Positions 43,901 through 53,118 of a stretch of DNA of 64,000 nt are shown here, piece by piece (positions within the stretch are counted from its first letter, which is position 1; each line of letters opens with the position of its first letter). The notes beneath the pieces were generated by a model. The model saw nothing but the letters and a program-made list of their open reading frames with translations, ran no database searches and had not been told where the DNA came from. The translations under genes were made by a program, and so were the position numbers. Source of the stretch: CAWIVH01 sp963839475. Lineage in GTDB: Bacteria > Acidobacteriota > UBA6911. The stretch spans positions 62,001 through 126,000 of the forward strand of contig CAWIVH010000005.1 in NCBI GenBank assembly GCA_963839475.1, in the 5' to 3' direction.

Positions 43901-45204
43901 CCAAGCTGGTGGCGGCCTTCAACCACGCCCACATTTTCATCGACCCTGATCCCGATGTCGAAAAAAGCTACGCTGAGCGGGAAAGGCTCTTTTACCTCCC
44001 ACGTTCTAGCTGGCGAGATTATGACATTTCCCTGATCAGCAAGGGGGGCGGCATTTTCGACCGGTCAGCCAAAGCCATCCCCGTGAGTCCGGAAATCGGC
44101 CGCTTGCTCGATATCGAAGCCACGAGCGTCAGCGGTGAGGAAATCATCCGGCGAATCCTGCTGGCCAGGATCGACCTGCTGTACAACGGCGGCATCGGGA
44201 CCTATGTGAAGGCTTCGAGTGAAGATGACGCCGATGTTGGAGATCGCTCTAACGACCGGGTCAGGGTGAATGCCTGTGATCTTCGTTGCCGCGTTGTGGG
44301 TGAGGGGGGCAATCTGGGATTTACCCAGAAAGCCCGGCTGGAATTTTCGGCCAAAGGTGGTCTGATCAATACGGATGCCGTGGACAACTCCGGTGGCGTC
44401 GATATGTCGGACCACGAGGTCAACATCAAAATCCTCCTGGATATGCTGGTCAAACGCGGAGTCATCCAGGACAAGGCCGAGCGCAACCATATCCTGGCCG
44501 AAATGACCGAGGAAGTTGCCGAGCTGGTTCTGGCCGACAACGAGAACCAGGCCAGGGCTATCACCCTCGACGGATTGCGCAGCGCCGCTCGCTATACTGA
44601 ATATGTGGCCCTGGTCGAGGAGCTCGTTAATTCCGGCATCATCAACCGGGCCAATGAAGACATTCCGACGCGCGACGAACTGCTGGAAAGCCCGACAAGG
44701 AAGGGCGGATTCCCGCGGCCCCTGCTGGCAAAACTGCTAGGCTATTCCAAAATGTGGGCTTTTGAATCCGTCATGCACACGCCTCTGCCTGACAGCGATG
44801 CTGCACGCCCTTTCCTTGACAGCTATTTCCCCAAGCTGCTCAGGGAGCGCTTTGCCTCCCATTTCACCGAGCACGTGCTGCGTCGCGAAATCATTGCAAC
44901 GGCCGTGGTAAATCATGTCATCAACTCCGGCGGAGTCGCCCTGGTGAGAAAACTGATGACCATCGCCAAGACTTCCATCAACGAAGCCATTGCTGCCTGG
45001 ATTGAAGTCGATCGCGTGTCCGGCGCAAAATCTCTGCGGGGACAAATCCTGTCTGCGGGCTTCGATGCCCAAAAAGAGCATGAAGTGCTTCTGGAAATGG
45101 AACAGCTGCTGGAATCGGGCGCCAGGGCCATTCTCGAAGGAAAGCCGCTCAGCCAAATGACTGAAATCCTGGCTCCGATTCAGGCCAGGCTGAAAGGCCG
45201 TTAA
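40915..45204 (+). CDS. NAD-specific glutamate dehydrogenase, large (GDH2/L-180) class
   Basis: A 1429-residue protein of the very large NAD-GDH class that converts glutamate to 2-oxoglutarate and ammonia for catabolism. The N-terminal half has the ACT-like regulatory regions (ENYVFLGTARYRPG, RNSNVTAALWNSFAARLDPA). The catalytic block GGIRWSDRHDDFRTEILGLMKTQMVKN (about 810-835) and PVGSKGGFVLKG are clear, and the NAD-binding region follows. Bacterial members usually have about 1590-1620 residues, so this one is shorter, with the missing length spread mainly over the N-terminus. No good ribosome-binding site precedes the ATG at 40915; another ATG lies at 40927. Confidence 0.93.
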   Translation: MITSDMERRAQRLSQLTDALVRLAPAEDRDLVLSLVPVVFSDMPDRIALGLDVDVLARRVHSHFRFITREIPPPTQLYRGVPGLHVSVRNLSEEEAKATSRGADLPLETTVVQTHTVDAPFIFESLKHYFSKAGLRVFSAIHPIFTVRRQWERVVWTGGPHDDGSQEVYCHFQIERVDSKDRLRRMEHEIYSVLKCVFLAVEDFKPMATVVKEAAPRLRSKVGDEKELASARDFLAWLTDENYVFLGTARYRPGEQGRAERIQDSVRGVFKDDTLLPVVFPGLIEDIESRIIPQEGDNRIFALDYCKNASAIYHLDPIDYIVLREWGQDGSFVGAKVLLGRFARGTFTQRADKIPLLREKAEWILKACDALPNSHLHREIRATFGRLPMRELFYAPASSLKAVIEPIVYMMGDDEVAVNCREGAGYAALTVAFSRLRYSYGVEESLKQALGETFGPVSFHTSVDCGAVSLLLFYFDNERLDRPVEVEEVRQIAIPLVTTWEVRVAAQLEAAYGEKEGRRLFYRYVRVDTRSGLYREVTPPEEVPQDVKHLENLESRLEVRMVPRTSDSAGLYLYSIRPLGLTGILRSLQNLGIQVTDEMKIPLALPESRHCYLYRFEISSAPERIKALHEDVERFKDALRAVDEGRAADDPLNGLILLAGLTWRQVELIRTLRNHLMQIKPHYNFETVNGVLLRNSNVTAALWNSFAARLDPALSGDRATAMQAGESGIQAAIQTVSNLAEDEVLRAFDNLIRSVIRTNFFQVPERPVFSIKVDSRKVEGMPSPRPMFEIYVHSRLLEGIHLRGGKVARGGIRWSDRHDDFRTEILGLMKTQMVKNAIIVPVGSKGGFVLKGELPARPALDSYLIDRYREFVSGLLDVTDNIINGRVLHPPEVVRHDEDDPYLVVAADKGTAHLSDTANSVSGQYGFWLGDAFASGGSVGYDHKQVGITARGTWECVKHCFRLLGMNIQKQPFTVAGIGDMAGDVFGNGMLMSRATKLVAAFNHAHIFIDPDPDVEKSYAERERLFYLPRSSWRDYDISLISKGGGIFDRSAKAIPVSPEIGRLLDIEATSVSGEEIIRRILLARIDLLYNGGIGTYVKASSEDDADVGDRSNDRVRVNACDLRCRVVGEGGNLGFTQKARLEFSAKGGLINTDAVDNSGGVDMSDHEVNIKILLDMLVKRGVIQDKAERNHILAEMTEEVAELVLADNENQARAITLDGLRSAARYTEYVALVEELVNSGIINRANEDIPTRDELLESPTRKGGFPRPLLAKLLGYSKMWAFESVMHTPLPDSDAARPFLDSYFPKLLRERFASHFTEHVLRREIIATAVVNHVINSGGVALVRKLMTIAKTSINEAIAAWIEVDRVSGAKSLRGQILSAGFDAQKEHEVLLEMEQLLESGARAILEGKPLSQMTEILAPIQARLKGR

Positions 45205-45211
45205 CTCCATG

Positions 45212-45279
45212 GGGGTATTCCATCTTCCGCGGTGAATGGGATTCTTCCCCAATCCATCGGGGCAGCATGGAATATCCCC
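45212..45279. terminator. Inverted repeat between convergent genes
   Basis: GGGGTATTCCAT at 45212-45223 and ATGGAATATCCCC at 45267-45279 pair with one irregular base, enclosing about 43 bases with a second small GGGG/CCCC pairing. It lies between the ends of the GDH and acetyltransferase-like genes, so it may act as a two-way transcription stop. No U-tract is seen. Confidence 0.35.
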
Positions 45280-45280
45280 T

Positions 45281-45745
45281 CTACTTCCTCAGGGGCTCTA
45301 CCGGAAATACCAAACCCTTCGCGTATTTCAGGTGAATGGAAGTCACACCTTTGAGGCTCCTGGAAATCGATCGGAGCTGTGCCATCATCAACCCGACGAG
45401 CCCGATGCCTGCCCGGCTGCCAAAACGGGAAAATTCCTGCCGAACAGCGATATGGAGCAAAACAATGGTTTCGATATCTACCCTGGAATAAACCATGACG
45501 CCGACCAGCGATGCCCTATCCGTAGTGTCTTCCAGGGCAAAAACGGTTTGGGTGCCCGGCAGATTTTCGAGGCGGACCCGCAGCCGCTCATTTTCGATGT
45601 AAATGCTCGGCACGCCATACTCCTGGATGGAGTCATGGATGCCCGGGAGATTCCGGCTCTGTTGGGGGTTGAAGAAGAGCAGTTTTTCCAGATCTTCGAG
45701 ATATTCACTACTCAGGGTCGAGCAGAAACCGATTCTTGGCTTCAT
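45281..45745 (-). CDS. Small GNAT-like protein
   Basis: A 154-residue protein with a GNAT-like middle (LVGVMVYSRVDIETIVLLHIAV followed by a helix-rich end), though the acetyl-CoA loop is not clean, so the family call is tentative. I chose the ATG at 45745 because GGAGG precedes it; a longer frame to 45955 has no support. It converges with GDH and is divergent from the regulator gene at 45985. Confidence 0.6.
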   Translation of the reverse strand: MKPRIGFCSTLSSEYLEDLEKLLFFNPQQSRNLPGIHDSIQEYGVPSIYIENERLRVRLENLPGTQTVFALEDTTDRASLVGVMVYSRVDIETIVLLHIAVRQEFSRFGSRAGIGLVGLMMAQLRSISRSLKGVTSIHLKYAKGLVFPVEPLRK

Positions 45746-45984
45746 CCGGTTGCAGCCTCCAGGTGACAACAGCGCTGATTTAAGGAATTTACATCTCTTT
45801 AAGGTGTCGCAGGAAGATTTTTTGATCCGAAAAGCGATTTTCATCGTATCGAATGGTAAGCTGGCGTACATGTGTGCAAAGTCGTCGGCCGGGGCCATTT
45901 TTCCCTTGTCAGGCCATGGAACATTCCTGGACCAGGGGGATGAGCTCCATTTCACGCCTTTATCACCTGCTGTGGAGGTCCTAA

Positions 45985-47625
45985 ATGGGCCGTCGATTCC
46001 GTATCGGCGATTGGTTGGTGGAGCCGGATCTCAACCGGATAACTCGAGATATCAAATCGGTTCAAATAGAGCCCAAGGTCATTGAGGTGCTGGCCTTCAT
46101 GGCGGAACATCCTGGGGATGTCCTATCTCAAAAAGAGATCATGAAGGCAGTATGGCCCGATACATTCGTAAGCAATGAAGTCCTGACCTATTCGATTTGG
46201 GAGCTTCGGAAAGCATTTGGCGACGACGCGAAGAACCCGCGTATCATTCAAACCATTCCTCGGCGCGGTTACCGGTTGATCGCCCCGGTGGTTCGATTTT
46301 CCGGATCGCCGGTGTCGGATTTGCCCTCGGTCGCGGTCATGGCGTTTTCCGATATGAGCCCTGCCCAGGATCAAGGCTATTTTTGTGACGGGATTGCCGA
46401 AGAAATCACACACAACCTCGCCCGGCTCAAAGACCTCCGCGTCGTGTCACGTTCGTCGGCGTTTTCCTTCAAGGGGAAACAGGAGGATGTGCGGGTCATC
46501 GGGGCCAAACTTGGAGTGGCGTCGGTTCTGGAGGGTAGCGTACGCAAAATTGAAAACCGGCTGCGGGTCACGGTGCAGCTGGTGAATGTTGCCGACGGGT
46601 GCCATCTTTTTTCAGAAAGGTACGATCGGGAAATCAGTGATATTTTTGCGATCCAGGATGAAATTGCCCACAGCATTGCCGCGAGCCTCAAGGTGACACT
46701 CAGCCCGGTGGAAAGCGCCGCCTTGGGAAGAGGTCACACCAGCGATCTCCAGGCGTATGATTATTATCTTCGCGGCAGGCAGTTCTATTATCAATACAAG
46801 AAAAAAGGCATCGAGTTCGCCCTGAAGATGTTTTCGAGGGCCATTGAACTCGATGGCTCCTACGCTCGCGCCTATGCGGGTATTGCCGACTGCTGTTCCT
46901 GGCTCTTCCTGAACGCGGGGAATCATGATCCGCATCGCCTGCAGGCGGATGAGGCGAGCAGGAAAGCCATCGAACTCGATCCGGAGTCGGCGGAAGCTCA
47001 TGCTTCTCGCGGCGTAGCGCTCTCCCTTCAGGACAACCACTGGGAGGAAACGAGAGGAGCCTTTGAAGATGCGATCCGCCTGGGCCCCTGGCTTTACGAA
47101 TCCTATTATTTTTATGCCCGCGTTTCGTTCGCGCGGGGAGATTCTCTGAAGGCGATCGGGCTTTATGAAAAGGCCTGCGAGGTTCATCCCCAGGATTACC
47201 AGGCCCCATTATTGATGGCTCAAATCTACGCGGATCTTGGGCGCATCGAGGAAGCTGCCGCATCGCGGCATCGCGGCGTGAAACTGGCCGAGGAGAGATT
47301 GAAATCCTATCCGGATGATACCCGGGCCCTGTACATGGGTGCCAACGGGCTGGTGGCTCTCGGCGATATCAGCAAAGGGCTGGAGTGGGCGAGGCAGGCT
47401 CTGGAATTGGAGCCCGAGGAGCCCATGGTTGTGTACAATGTGGCATGTATTCAGTCGCTTGCTGGAAAAATCGAGGAAGCCATCGACCTGCTCGACAGGG
47501 CCGTGCGGAATGGTTTGATGCATCGGGGGTGGGTAGAGCATGACAGCAACCTGGATCCGCTGCGTTCTCATCCCCGCTACCAGGCACTCATGGATTTGTT
47601 TGACCAGCTCGCTTTGGTCCATTGA
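45985..47625 (+). CDS. Winged-helix (CadC/OmpR-type) DNA-binding protein with TPR repeats
   Basis: A 546-residue regulator. Residues 1-100 are a winged helix with KVIEVLAFMAEHPGDVLSQKEIMKAVWPDTFVSNEVLTYSIWELRKAFGD and the wing ending RGYRLIAPV. Residues about 105-240 form a FlgO-like domain (VAVMAFSDMSPAQDQGYFCDGIAEEITHNL), and about 250-540 are TPR repeats. There is no membrane helix between the parts, unlike CadC. Such proteins are numerous in Acidobacteriota, with mostly unknown signals. It starts after GGAGG and is followed, five bases after its stop, by the DUF1549/1553 gene, so it may regulate that group. Confidence 0.9.
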   Translation: MGRRFRIGDWLVEPDLNRITRDIKSVQIEPKVIEVLAFMAEHPGDVLSQKEIMKAVWPDTFVSNEVLTYSIWELRKAFGDDAKNPRIIQTIPRRGYRLIAPVVRFSGSPVSDLPSVAVMAFSDMSPAQDQGYFCDGIAEEITHNLARLKDLRVVSRSSAFSFKGKQEDVRVIGAKLGVASVLEGSVRKIENRLRVTVQLVNVADGCHLFSERYDREISDIFAIQDEIAHSIAASLKVTLSPVESAALGRGHTSDLQAYDYYLRGRQFYYQYKKKGIEFALKMFSRAIELDGSYARAYAGIADCCSWLFLNAGNHDPHRLQADEASRKAIELDPESAEAHASRGVALSLQDNHWEETRGAFEDAIRLGPWLYESYYFYARVSFARGDSLKAIGLYEKACEVHPQDYQAPLLMAQIYADLGRIEEAAASRHRGVKLAEERLKSYPDDTRALYMGANGLVALGDISKGLEWARQALELEPEEPMVVYNVACIQSLAGKIEEAIDLLDRAVRNGLMHRGWVEHDSNLDPLRSHPRYQALMDLFDQLALVH

Positions 47626-47629
47626 TGCC

Positions 47630-49207
47630 ATGCCGAGGTCGGCTCAAAGACCGAATATTGCATTCCTCCTGCTGATTGGCGTGCTGGCTAATCCTTTCGG
47701 AGTGGCCATGGGCCGCACTCCGAATGCCCTGTCCGCAGCTGCCAAGGTCGACAAACTGGTCCTCGGCCGGCTGGGCAAGATGAAGATCCAGCCCGCAGAG
47801 CCCTGCCCGGATGAAGTATTTGTGCGACGTGTCTATCTCGACGTCATCGGCACTCTTCCGACTGCCGGTGAAGCACGGGATTTTCTCCGGAGCCGAGATC
47901 CCCGCAAACGCAGCCTCCTCATAGACCAGCTTCTCACGCGCGAGGAGTATGCCGATTACTGGGCCATGAAATGGGGAGATTTGCTCCGGATCAAAGCCGA
48001 ATTTCCCATAAACCTCTGGCCCAATGCCGTCCAGGCGTATCACAGGTGGATCCGTACGAGCCTCAGTGAAAACCTCTCCTATGATCGGTTCGTCCGAGAA
48101 TTGCTGACGTCCAGCGGCAGCAATTTCAGGGTTCCGCAAGTCAATTTCTATAGGGCGGTGCAAAGCAAAGACCCCCCGGGGCTTGCCCAGGCTGTAGCCC
48201 TGACGTTTATGGGTTCGAGGGTCGAAAACTGGCCAAAAGAGCGCCTGGACGGAATGGTGATGTTTTTTTCACAGCTCGGATTCAAATCCACGTCGGAATG
48301 GAAGGAAGAGATTGTTTATTTCGCTCCGAGCGATACCGCTGCGGTATCCGGAGGAATCTTGAAAGCCAAATTCCCCGATGGTTCGGGAGCAAAGCTGAGC
48401 CGGGATCATGATCCGCGCGTTGTTTTTGCCGATTGGCTGATTCAACCGAAAAATCCCTGGTTCGCGCGCAATATCGTCAACCGGGTCTGGTTTTGGCTGC
48501 TGGGCAGGGGAATCGTTCACGAGCCGGACGACCTCCGCCCCGATAACCCCCCGGTCCATCCCCAACTGCTGGCTCTCCTCGAAAAAGAGCTCATCGACTC
48601 CCGGTACGATTTAAAGCATGTCTACCGGCTGATCCTGAATTCAAAGACCTATCAGCTTTCGTCGATCCCGCGATCCAGCCGGCCGGAGGCGGCATCCAAC
48701 TTTGCCAGCTATCCGTTGCGAAGGCTGGAAGCCGAGGTTCTAATCGATGCAATTTGCCAGGTAACGGGCTCCACCGAGCAATATTCCAGCGCCATACCGG
48801 AACCCTATACCTTTATTCCGGAAGGGCAAAGATCCATCGCGCTGCCCGACGGCAGCATCACCAGCGCTTTCCTGGACATGTTCGGGCGCTCAGCGCGAAA
48901 CACGGGGTTGGAATCTGAAAGGAACAATCGCGTATCGGCAGGGCAAAAACTTCACTTGTTGAATTCGAGCCATATCCAGACCAAAATCCAGCAAAGCTCC
49001 AAGCTCCGAACGATCCTCCAGTCGGGGAGCGGGCCGCGTGAGTTGGTAAGCGAAATCTACCTCACGGTGCTTTCGCGTTTTCCGACCGATGAGGAACTGA
49101 AAATTGTAGCCGCCTATTTTCTGCCGGCGAAAGGCAACCGGTGGCCGCCAGCGGTTGATCTGATCTGGGCGTTGATGAATAGTGCGGAATTTGCGTTCCG
49201 TCATTGA
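47630..49207 (+). CDS. DUF1549/DUF1553 secreted protein (PSD1-type without heme domain)
   Basis: A 525-residue protein with an N-terminal signal (MPRSAQRPNIAFLLLIGVLANPFG). The DUF1549 domain has LGRLGKMKIQPAEPCPDEVFVRRVYLDVIGTLPTAGEARDFL and the DUF1553 domain has WFARNIVNRVWFWLLGRGIVHEPDDLRPDNPP and SYPLRRLEAEVLIDAI. The central region between them is short, and no CxxCH heme motif is present. These proteins sit with DUF1501 genes in Planctomycetes and relatives but have no proven function. I chose the ATG at 47630; the frame upstream overlaps the regulator. Confidence 0.9.
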   Translation: MPRSAQRPNIAFLLLIGVLANPFGVAMGRTPNALSAAAKVDKLVLGRLGKMKIQPAEPCPDEVFVRRVYLDVIGTLPTAGEARDFLRSRDPRKRSLLIDQLLTREEYADYWAMKWGDLLRIKAEFPINLWPNAVQAYHRWIRTSLSENLSYDRFVRELLTSSGSNFRVPQVNFYRAVQSKDPPGLAQAVALTFMGSRVENWPKERLDGMVMFFSQLGFKSTSEWKEEIVYFAPSDTAAVSGGILKAKFPDGSGAKLSRDHDPRVVFADWLIQPKNPWFARNIVNRVWFWLLGRGIVHEPDDLRPDNPPVHPQLLALLEKELIDSRYDLKHVYRLILNSKTYQLSSIPRSSRPEAASNFASYPLRRLEAEVLIDAICQVTGSTEQYSSAIPEPYTFIPEGQRSIALPDGSITSAFLDMFGRSARNTGLESERNNRVSAGQKLHLLNSSHIQTKIQQSSKLRTILQSGSGPRELVSEIYLTVLSRFPTDEELKIVAAYFLPAKGNRWPPAVDLIWALMNSAEFAFRH

Positions 49208-49371
49208 GTAGCGGGATCATGATTGCCACAGACGCTTGTCAGGAGGATGACTCCGTCCGTGCCGGGCGACGATGGGCAGTTTTCGTGAAACATAGGTTTT
49301 TATCCCAAAACGCTTAAGGTGCATTCTTTGAGATTGAATTTTAAGCCCGGGGTTTTGAGGGCTCCGTTTCC

Positions 49372-50757
49372 ATGAACAAGGTCAACAGCAATCAGATTGG
49401 GATGGACAGGAAACCGTTTGTTCGAATGCGGGCATTGAATGAACAGGCATGGTCGCGACGCATCGTGCTTCGGATCGGCACCTGCGGTGCAATCGGGTCG
49501 TTGATGGGAAGGTTTTCCGGCACGACGGATCTTCACGCGCATCCGCCCGCGAAGGCCAAATCGGTGATTCAGATCTGGATGTGGGGAGGACCATCCCATC
49601 TCGACACCTTCGACCCAAAGCCGGAGGCAGGCAATGACTACTGCGGGCCTCTCAATAAACCTGTGGCCACCCATGTGGATGGAATCAGGATTTCCGAGCT
49701 TCTTCCCCGCCTGGCTGCCCAGGCGGACAAATATTCGATCATCCGCAGCATGACACATGGCGTCAATGCGCACGAGACCGCGGCCTATATGGTGCAGACA
49801 GGCCGCAAGGCGGGGGAGCGCTTCGTTTTTCCCTGTGTCGGGGCGGTTGTATCGCTGTTCAAAGGCTATGCCGCCGGCTACCGTGGACTGGTGCCGCCTT
49901 ACATCGTGCTTACGCAGCCTCAAGGGCGGTTTTCCGAAGAAGGATTTCTCGGACAGCGGTTCAAGCCTTTTTCTACAGGAGGCGATCCGGCTCAAAACCG
50001 TTTTGCTGTGGAAGGGATCTCGGCACCCGGGATCACTGAACAGAGGCAGAAAGACAGAAGGGAACTGCTGCGACAGCTCGATATCCTGAGCCGCAAGATG
50101 CCGGGCGACCCTGTGCTTCGGGCCAACGAAGAAGCCACGAATCAGGCCTACGAGCTGATTCTTGGCGATGCCGGCAAAGTATTCGACCTCTCCCAGGAGA
50201 GCGACAAAACCAGGGACGATTATGGCCGCAACACCTTCGGTCAATCGTGTCTTGCGGCCCGCAGGCTGGTTGAGCGGGGCGTTCCTTACGTCACCATCAA
50301 TTACCAAGGTTGGGACACTCATCGTCAGCACTTTCAGATCATGCGGCAAAAGCTGCCCCAAATGGACGCGGGCATGTCCGCTCTGATCCAGGACCTCTCG
50401 GATAAAGGCCTGCTTGATAGCACCATCGTCTGGTGGAGCGGCGAGTTCGGTCGAACTCCGAAGATTCAATGGGAATCTCCCTGGAATGGCGGCAGGGGGC
50501 ATTATGGCCGGGTTTTCTCAGCCCTCGTGGCCGGCGGCGGATTCAAAGGAGGTCGCGTTGTGGGCGCATCGGATGCTCGGGGTGAGGAGGTAAAGGATCG
50601 TCCGGTGTATCCCTGTGATCTCCTTGGCAGCATTTATGAGTTAATGGGAATCGATCCGGAAACCAAGCTCCCCAATCCCCTGGGACTCGACCTCCGCGCC
50701 ACCCCTTCACCCGGGGACGATATTCCCTCCGCCGGGCGCCTTAGGGAAATAATGTAG
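49372..50757 (+). CDS. DUF1501 domain protein, Tat-type signal
   Basis: A 461-residue exported protein. The N-terminus has a RRIVLRIGTCGAIGSLM segment that looks like a twin-arginine signal. The DUF1501 core has IQIWMWGGPSHLDTFDPKPEAG, SIIRSMTHGVNAHETAAYMVQTGR and VWWSGEFGRTPKI, with the sulfatase-like alkaline-phosphatase fold and likely metal-binding residues. Its role is unknown. It follows the DUF1549/1553 gene by 164 bases and precedes the pre-peptidase gene by 49 bases, the usual set. Confidence 0.92.
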   Translation: MNKVNSNQIGMDRKPFVRMRALNEQAWSRRIVLRIGTCGAIGSLMGRFSGTTDLHAHPPAKAKSVIQIWMWGGPSHLDTFDPKPEAGNDYCGPLNKPVATHVDGIRISELLPRLAAQADKYSIIRSMTHGVNAHETAAYMVQTGRKAGERFVFPCVGAVVSLFKGYAAGYRGLVPPYIVLTQPQGRFSEEGFLGQRFKPFSTGGDPAQNRFAVEGISAPGITEQRQKDRRELLRQLDILSRKMPGDPVLRANEEATNQAYELILGDAGKVFDLSQESDKTRDDYGRNTFGQSCLAARRLVERGVPYVTINYQGWDTHRQHFQIMRQKLPQMDAGMSALIQDLSDKGLLDSTIVWWSGEFGRTPKIQWESPWNGGRGHYGRVFSALVAGGGFKGGRVVGASDARGEEVKDRPVYPCDLLGSIYELMGIDPETKLPNPLGLDLRATPSPGDDIPSAGRLREIM

Positions 50758-50806
50758 CGAATATGAGGCCGGCATACCTTGCCACGGTTTTTTCAGGAAC
50801 CGATTT

Positions 50807-53089
50807 ATGAAGCAGATGAAATGGATTCTGGCCGCCTGCCTGATTGCGCTATTTCACCCGGTGATTGTGGCGCGCGCCCAGCAGAATTCTCCTCACCTTG
50901 CCTATGCGTTGCCGGCCGGCGGCAGGCAGGGATCCTCCGTTCAGGTACGACTTGGCGGCCAATTCCTTACCGGTGTAACGGGAGTTCATTTTTCCGGGAC
51001 CGGTCTCCAGGCTTCGGTCGGCGAATACCAGCGACCGATGAATGGGGGCCAGGCCGCAAAACTCCGGGAGCGGCTCCAGGAACTGCAGAAGCAGACAGGT
51101 GATTCAGCTGCCGAAAGGGAAATCCTTGAAATCCGTTTGAAACTCTTTGTTTTCTCCATCGAACGGAATGCGATTCCGGTCCTGGCCGAATCCATCCTGC
51201 TTCGAATCGATATTGCACCGGATGCGAGGCCTGGGCGCCGTGAACTCCGTGTTGCGACATCACAGGGCTTATCCAATCCAATAGTTTTTTATGTCGGCTG
51301 CTTTGAGGAATTTACCGAAACAGAGGTGATCAAGCCGGCAGCTGCAACCGGAATGAATCAGGCGCAGTTCATCATTCCACCAACCGACATTCCGATAACG
51401 CTGCCGTCCACCATCAATGGACGCATCAAGCCGGTGGCTTCGCGAATTCCCGCCCGCCAGGGTCCGCCGTTTACCCCCGGGGATGTCGACAGGTTCCGAT
51501 TTCATGCCCGCAAAGGACAGCATCTAGTTGTGCATGCCCTCGCGCGCGGTCTTATTCCCTATCTGGCCGACACAGTCCCGGGATGGTTCCAATCCGTTAT
51601 CTCACTGCTGGGGCCCGGCGGGCAGAAGGTCGCCTTCGAAGACGACTACCGGTTCGACCCGGATCCCGTGCTTCACTACCGGGTGCAGGCGGACGGAGAA
51701 TATGTTCTTGAAATCAGAGATGCGCTGTTCAGAGGGAGAGAGGATTTTGTTTATCGCATTACAATCGGCGAACTGCCGTTCATCACAAGCGCTTTTCCTC
51801 TCGGCGGCCCGGCAGGCACAAAGACGGTGGTCAACCTCTCAGGATTCAATCTGCGGCAACAGCAGGTGACGATGGATTTGCGGGGCCGGGAGGCCGGGAA
51901 TTATCCCCTGGTTTCAGACGAAGGCGGGCCATGGTCCAATTCCATCCCTTTTACCGCCGACGTCATGACCGAGGTGATGGAGAAGGAACCCAACAACGAG
52001 TCGAAACACGCACAAGCGATAGTCGTTTCCATCATAATCAACGGTAAGATCGATTCTCCGGGCGATACCGACGTCTATCGGTTCGAAGGGCATGCCGGTG
52101 ATAAGATCGTTGCGGAAGTCCTCGCGCGCCGCCTCAATTCCCCCTTGGATTCCATGTTGCTTTTGACGGACTCGACTGGCCGCCAATGGGCGGCCAATGA
52201 CGATCACGAAGACAAAGGCTCCGGGTTGACCACTCACCATGCCGATTCCATGTTTCGCGTAACCCTTCCGCAGGATGGATTCTATTTCCTGGTATTAACT
52301 GATGCGCAGGGCAAAGGGGGCCCGGAATATGGGTACCGGCTGCGAATATCCGGCCCGCGGCCTGATTTTGATCTTCGCGTGGTTCCTTCGGCTCTGAACG
52401 TGCGCGCCGGCATGAATGTTGCATTTTCAGTTTATGCGCTGAGAAAAGATGGTTTTGACGGGGAAATTCGTTTGGCTCTGCCGAACGCTCCTCCCGGATT
52501 TTCTCTTGCCGGCGCCAATATGCCTGCTGGTGTGGATCACCTGCGCCTGACCTTGTTGGCGCCTTCAAATCAGCAGAAGGAGCCTGTTTCACTGCGGCTC
52601 GAGGGGCTCGCGGTGATCCTGGGGAAGGAAGTGACACGCCTCGCGCTGCCGGCGGATGATCAAATGCAGGCGTTCAGCTACAGGCACCTGGTCCCGGCGG
52701 AAGAATGGCTTGTATCGGTGCTGGGGCGCGGAGCCGCATCGGCGCGAATCCGCGTTCTGGGTGACCTTCCGTTGAGAATTCCCGCCGGGGGAACAGCAGA
52801 GCTGATCCTGGCCCTGCCTCCGATATGGCAATCCCAGAAGCTGCAATTCGAGCTAAGCGAGCCTCCCGAGGGGATCAGCATCCTCACGACAACACCAGGG
52901 GCAGAGGGCGCCAAAGTCCTCTTTCAATGCGGCGAAGTGAAAGCCGGACGCATTTTGAAAGGAAACCTCATTCTGTCTGCTTCCACCCCGCTGCCGGCTG
53001 CGAAGAGCCAGCCGATCTCAACCGAATCCCAAAGACGGGTCCAGACGGCCATACTCCCAGCAATTCCGTTCGAGGTCATTCCACGGTGA
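50807..53089 (+). CDS. Secreted protein with pre-peptidase C-terminal (PPC) domains
   Basis: A 760-residue exported protein with an N-terminal signal. Early residues have the TIG/IPT-like segment GGRQGSSVQVRLGGQFL. Two beta-sandwich regions fit bacterial pre-peptidase domains: DVDRFRFHARKGQHLVVHALARG...DGEYVLEIRDALF and GDTDVYRFEGHAGDKIVAEVLARR...DGFYFLVLTD. The C-terminus is a beta-rich tail. Such proteins form the third member of the DUF1549/1553-DUF1501 set. No catalytic motif was seen, so it may be a surface or extracellular binding protein. Confidence 0.87.
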   Translation: MKQMKWILAACLIALFHPVIVARAQQNSPHLAYALPAGGRQGSSVQVRLGGQFLTGVTGVHFSGTGLQASVGEYQRPMNGGQAAKLRERLQELQKQTGDSAAEREILEIRLKLFVFSIERNAIPVLAESILLRIDIAPDARPGRRELRVATSQGLSNPIVFYVGCFEEFTETEVIKPAAATGMNQAQFIIPPTDIPITLPSTINGRIKPVASRIPARQGPPFTPGDVDRFRFHARKGQHLVVHALARGLIPYLADTVPGWFQSVISLLGPGGQKVAFEDDYRFDPDPVLHYRVQADGEYVLEIRDALFRGREDFVYRITIGELPFITSAFPLGGPAGTKTVVNLSGFNLRQQQVTMDLRGREAGNYPLVSDEGGPWSNSIPFTADVMTEVMEKEPNNESKHAQAIVVSIIINGKIDSPGDTDVYRFEGHAGDKIVAEVLARRLNSPLDSMLLLTDSTGRQWAANDDHEDKGSGLTTHHADSMFRVTLPQDGFYFLVLTDAQGKGGPEYGYRLRISGPRPDFDLRVVPSALNVRAGMNVAFSVYALRKDGFDGEIRLALPNAPPGFSLAGANMPAGVDHLRLTLLAPSNQQKEPVSLRLEGLAVILGKEVTRLALPADDQMQAFSYRHLVPAEEWLVSVLGRGAASARIRVLGDLPLRIPAGGTAELILALPPIWQSQKLQFELSEPPEGISILTTTPGAEGAKVLFQCGEVKAGRILKGNLILSASTPLPAAKSQPISTESQRRVQTAILPAIPFEVIPR

Positions 53090-53118
53090 ATTGTCTCGTG
53101 GTGTTAGAAAGGCTGGTT

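Noticed and set aside
45746..45984. An N-terminal extension of the acetyltransferase-like gene to 45955
   Set aside because: The extension lacks a ribosome site and conserved pattern, and a GGAGG supports the later start at 45745.
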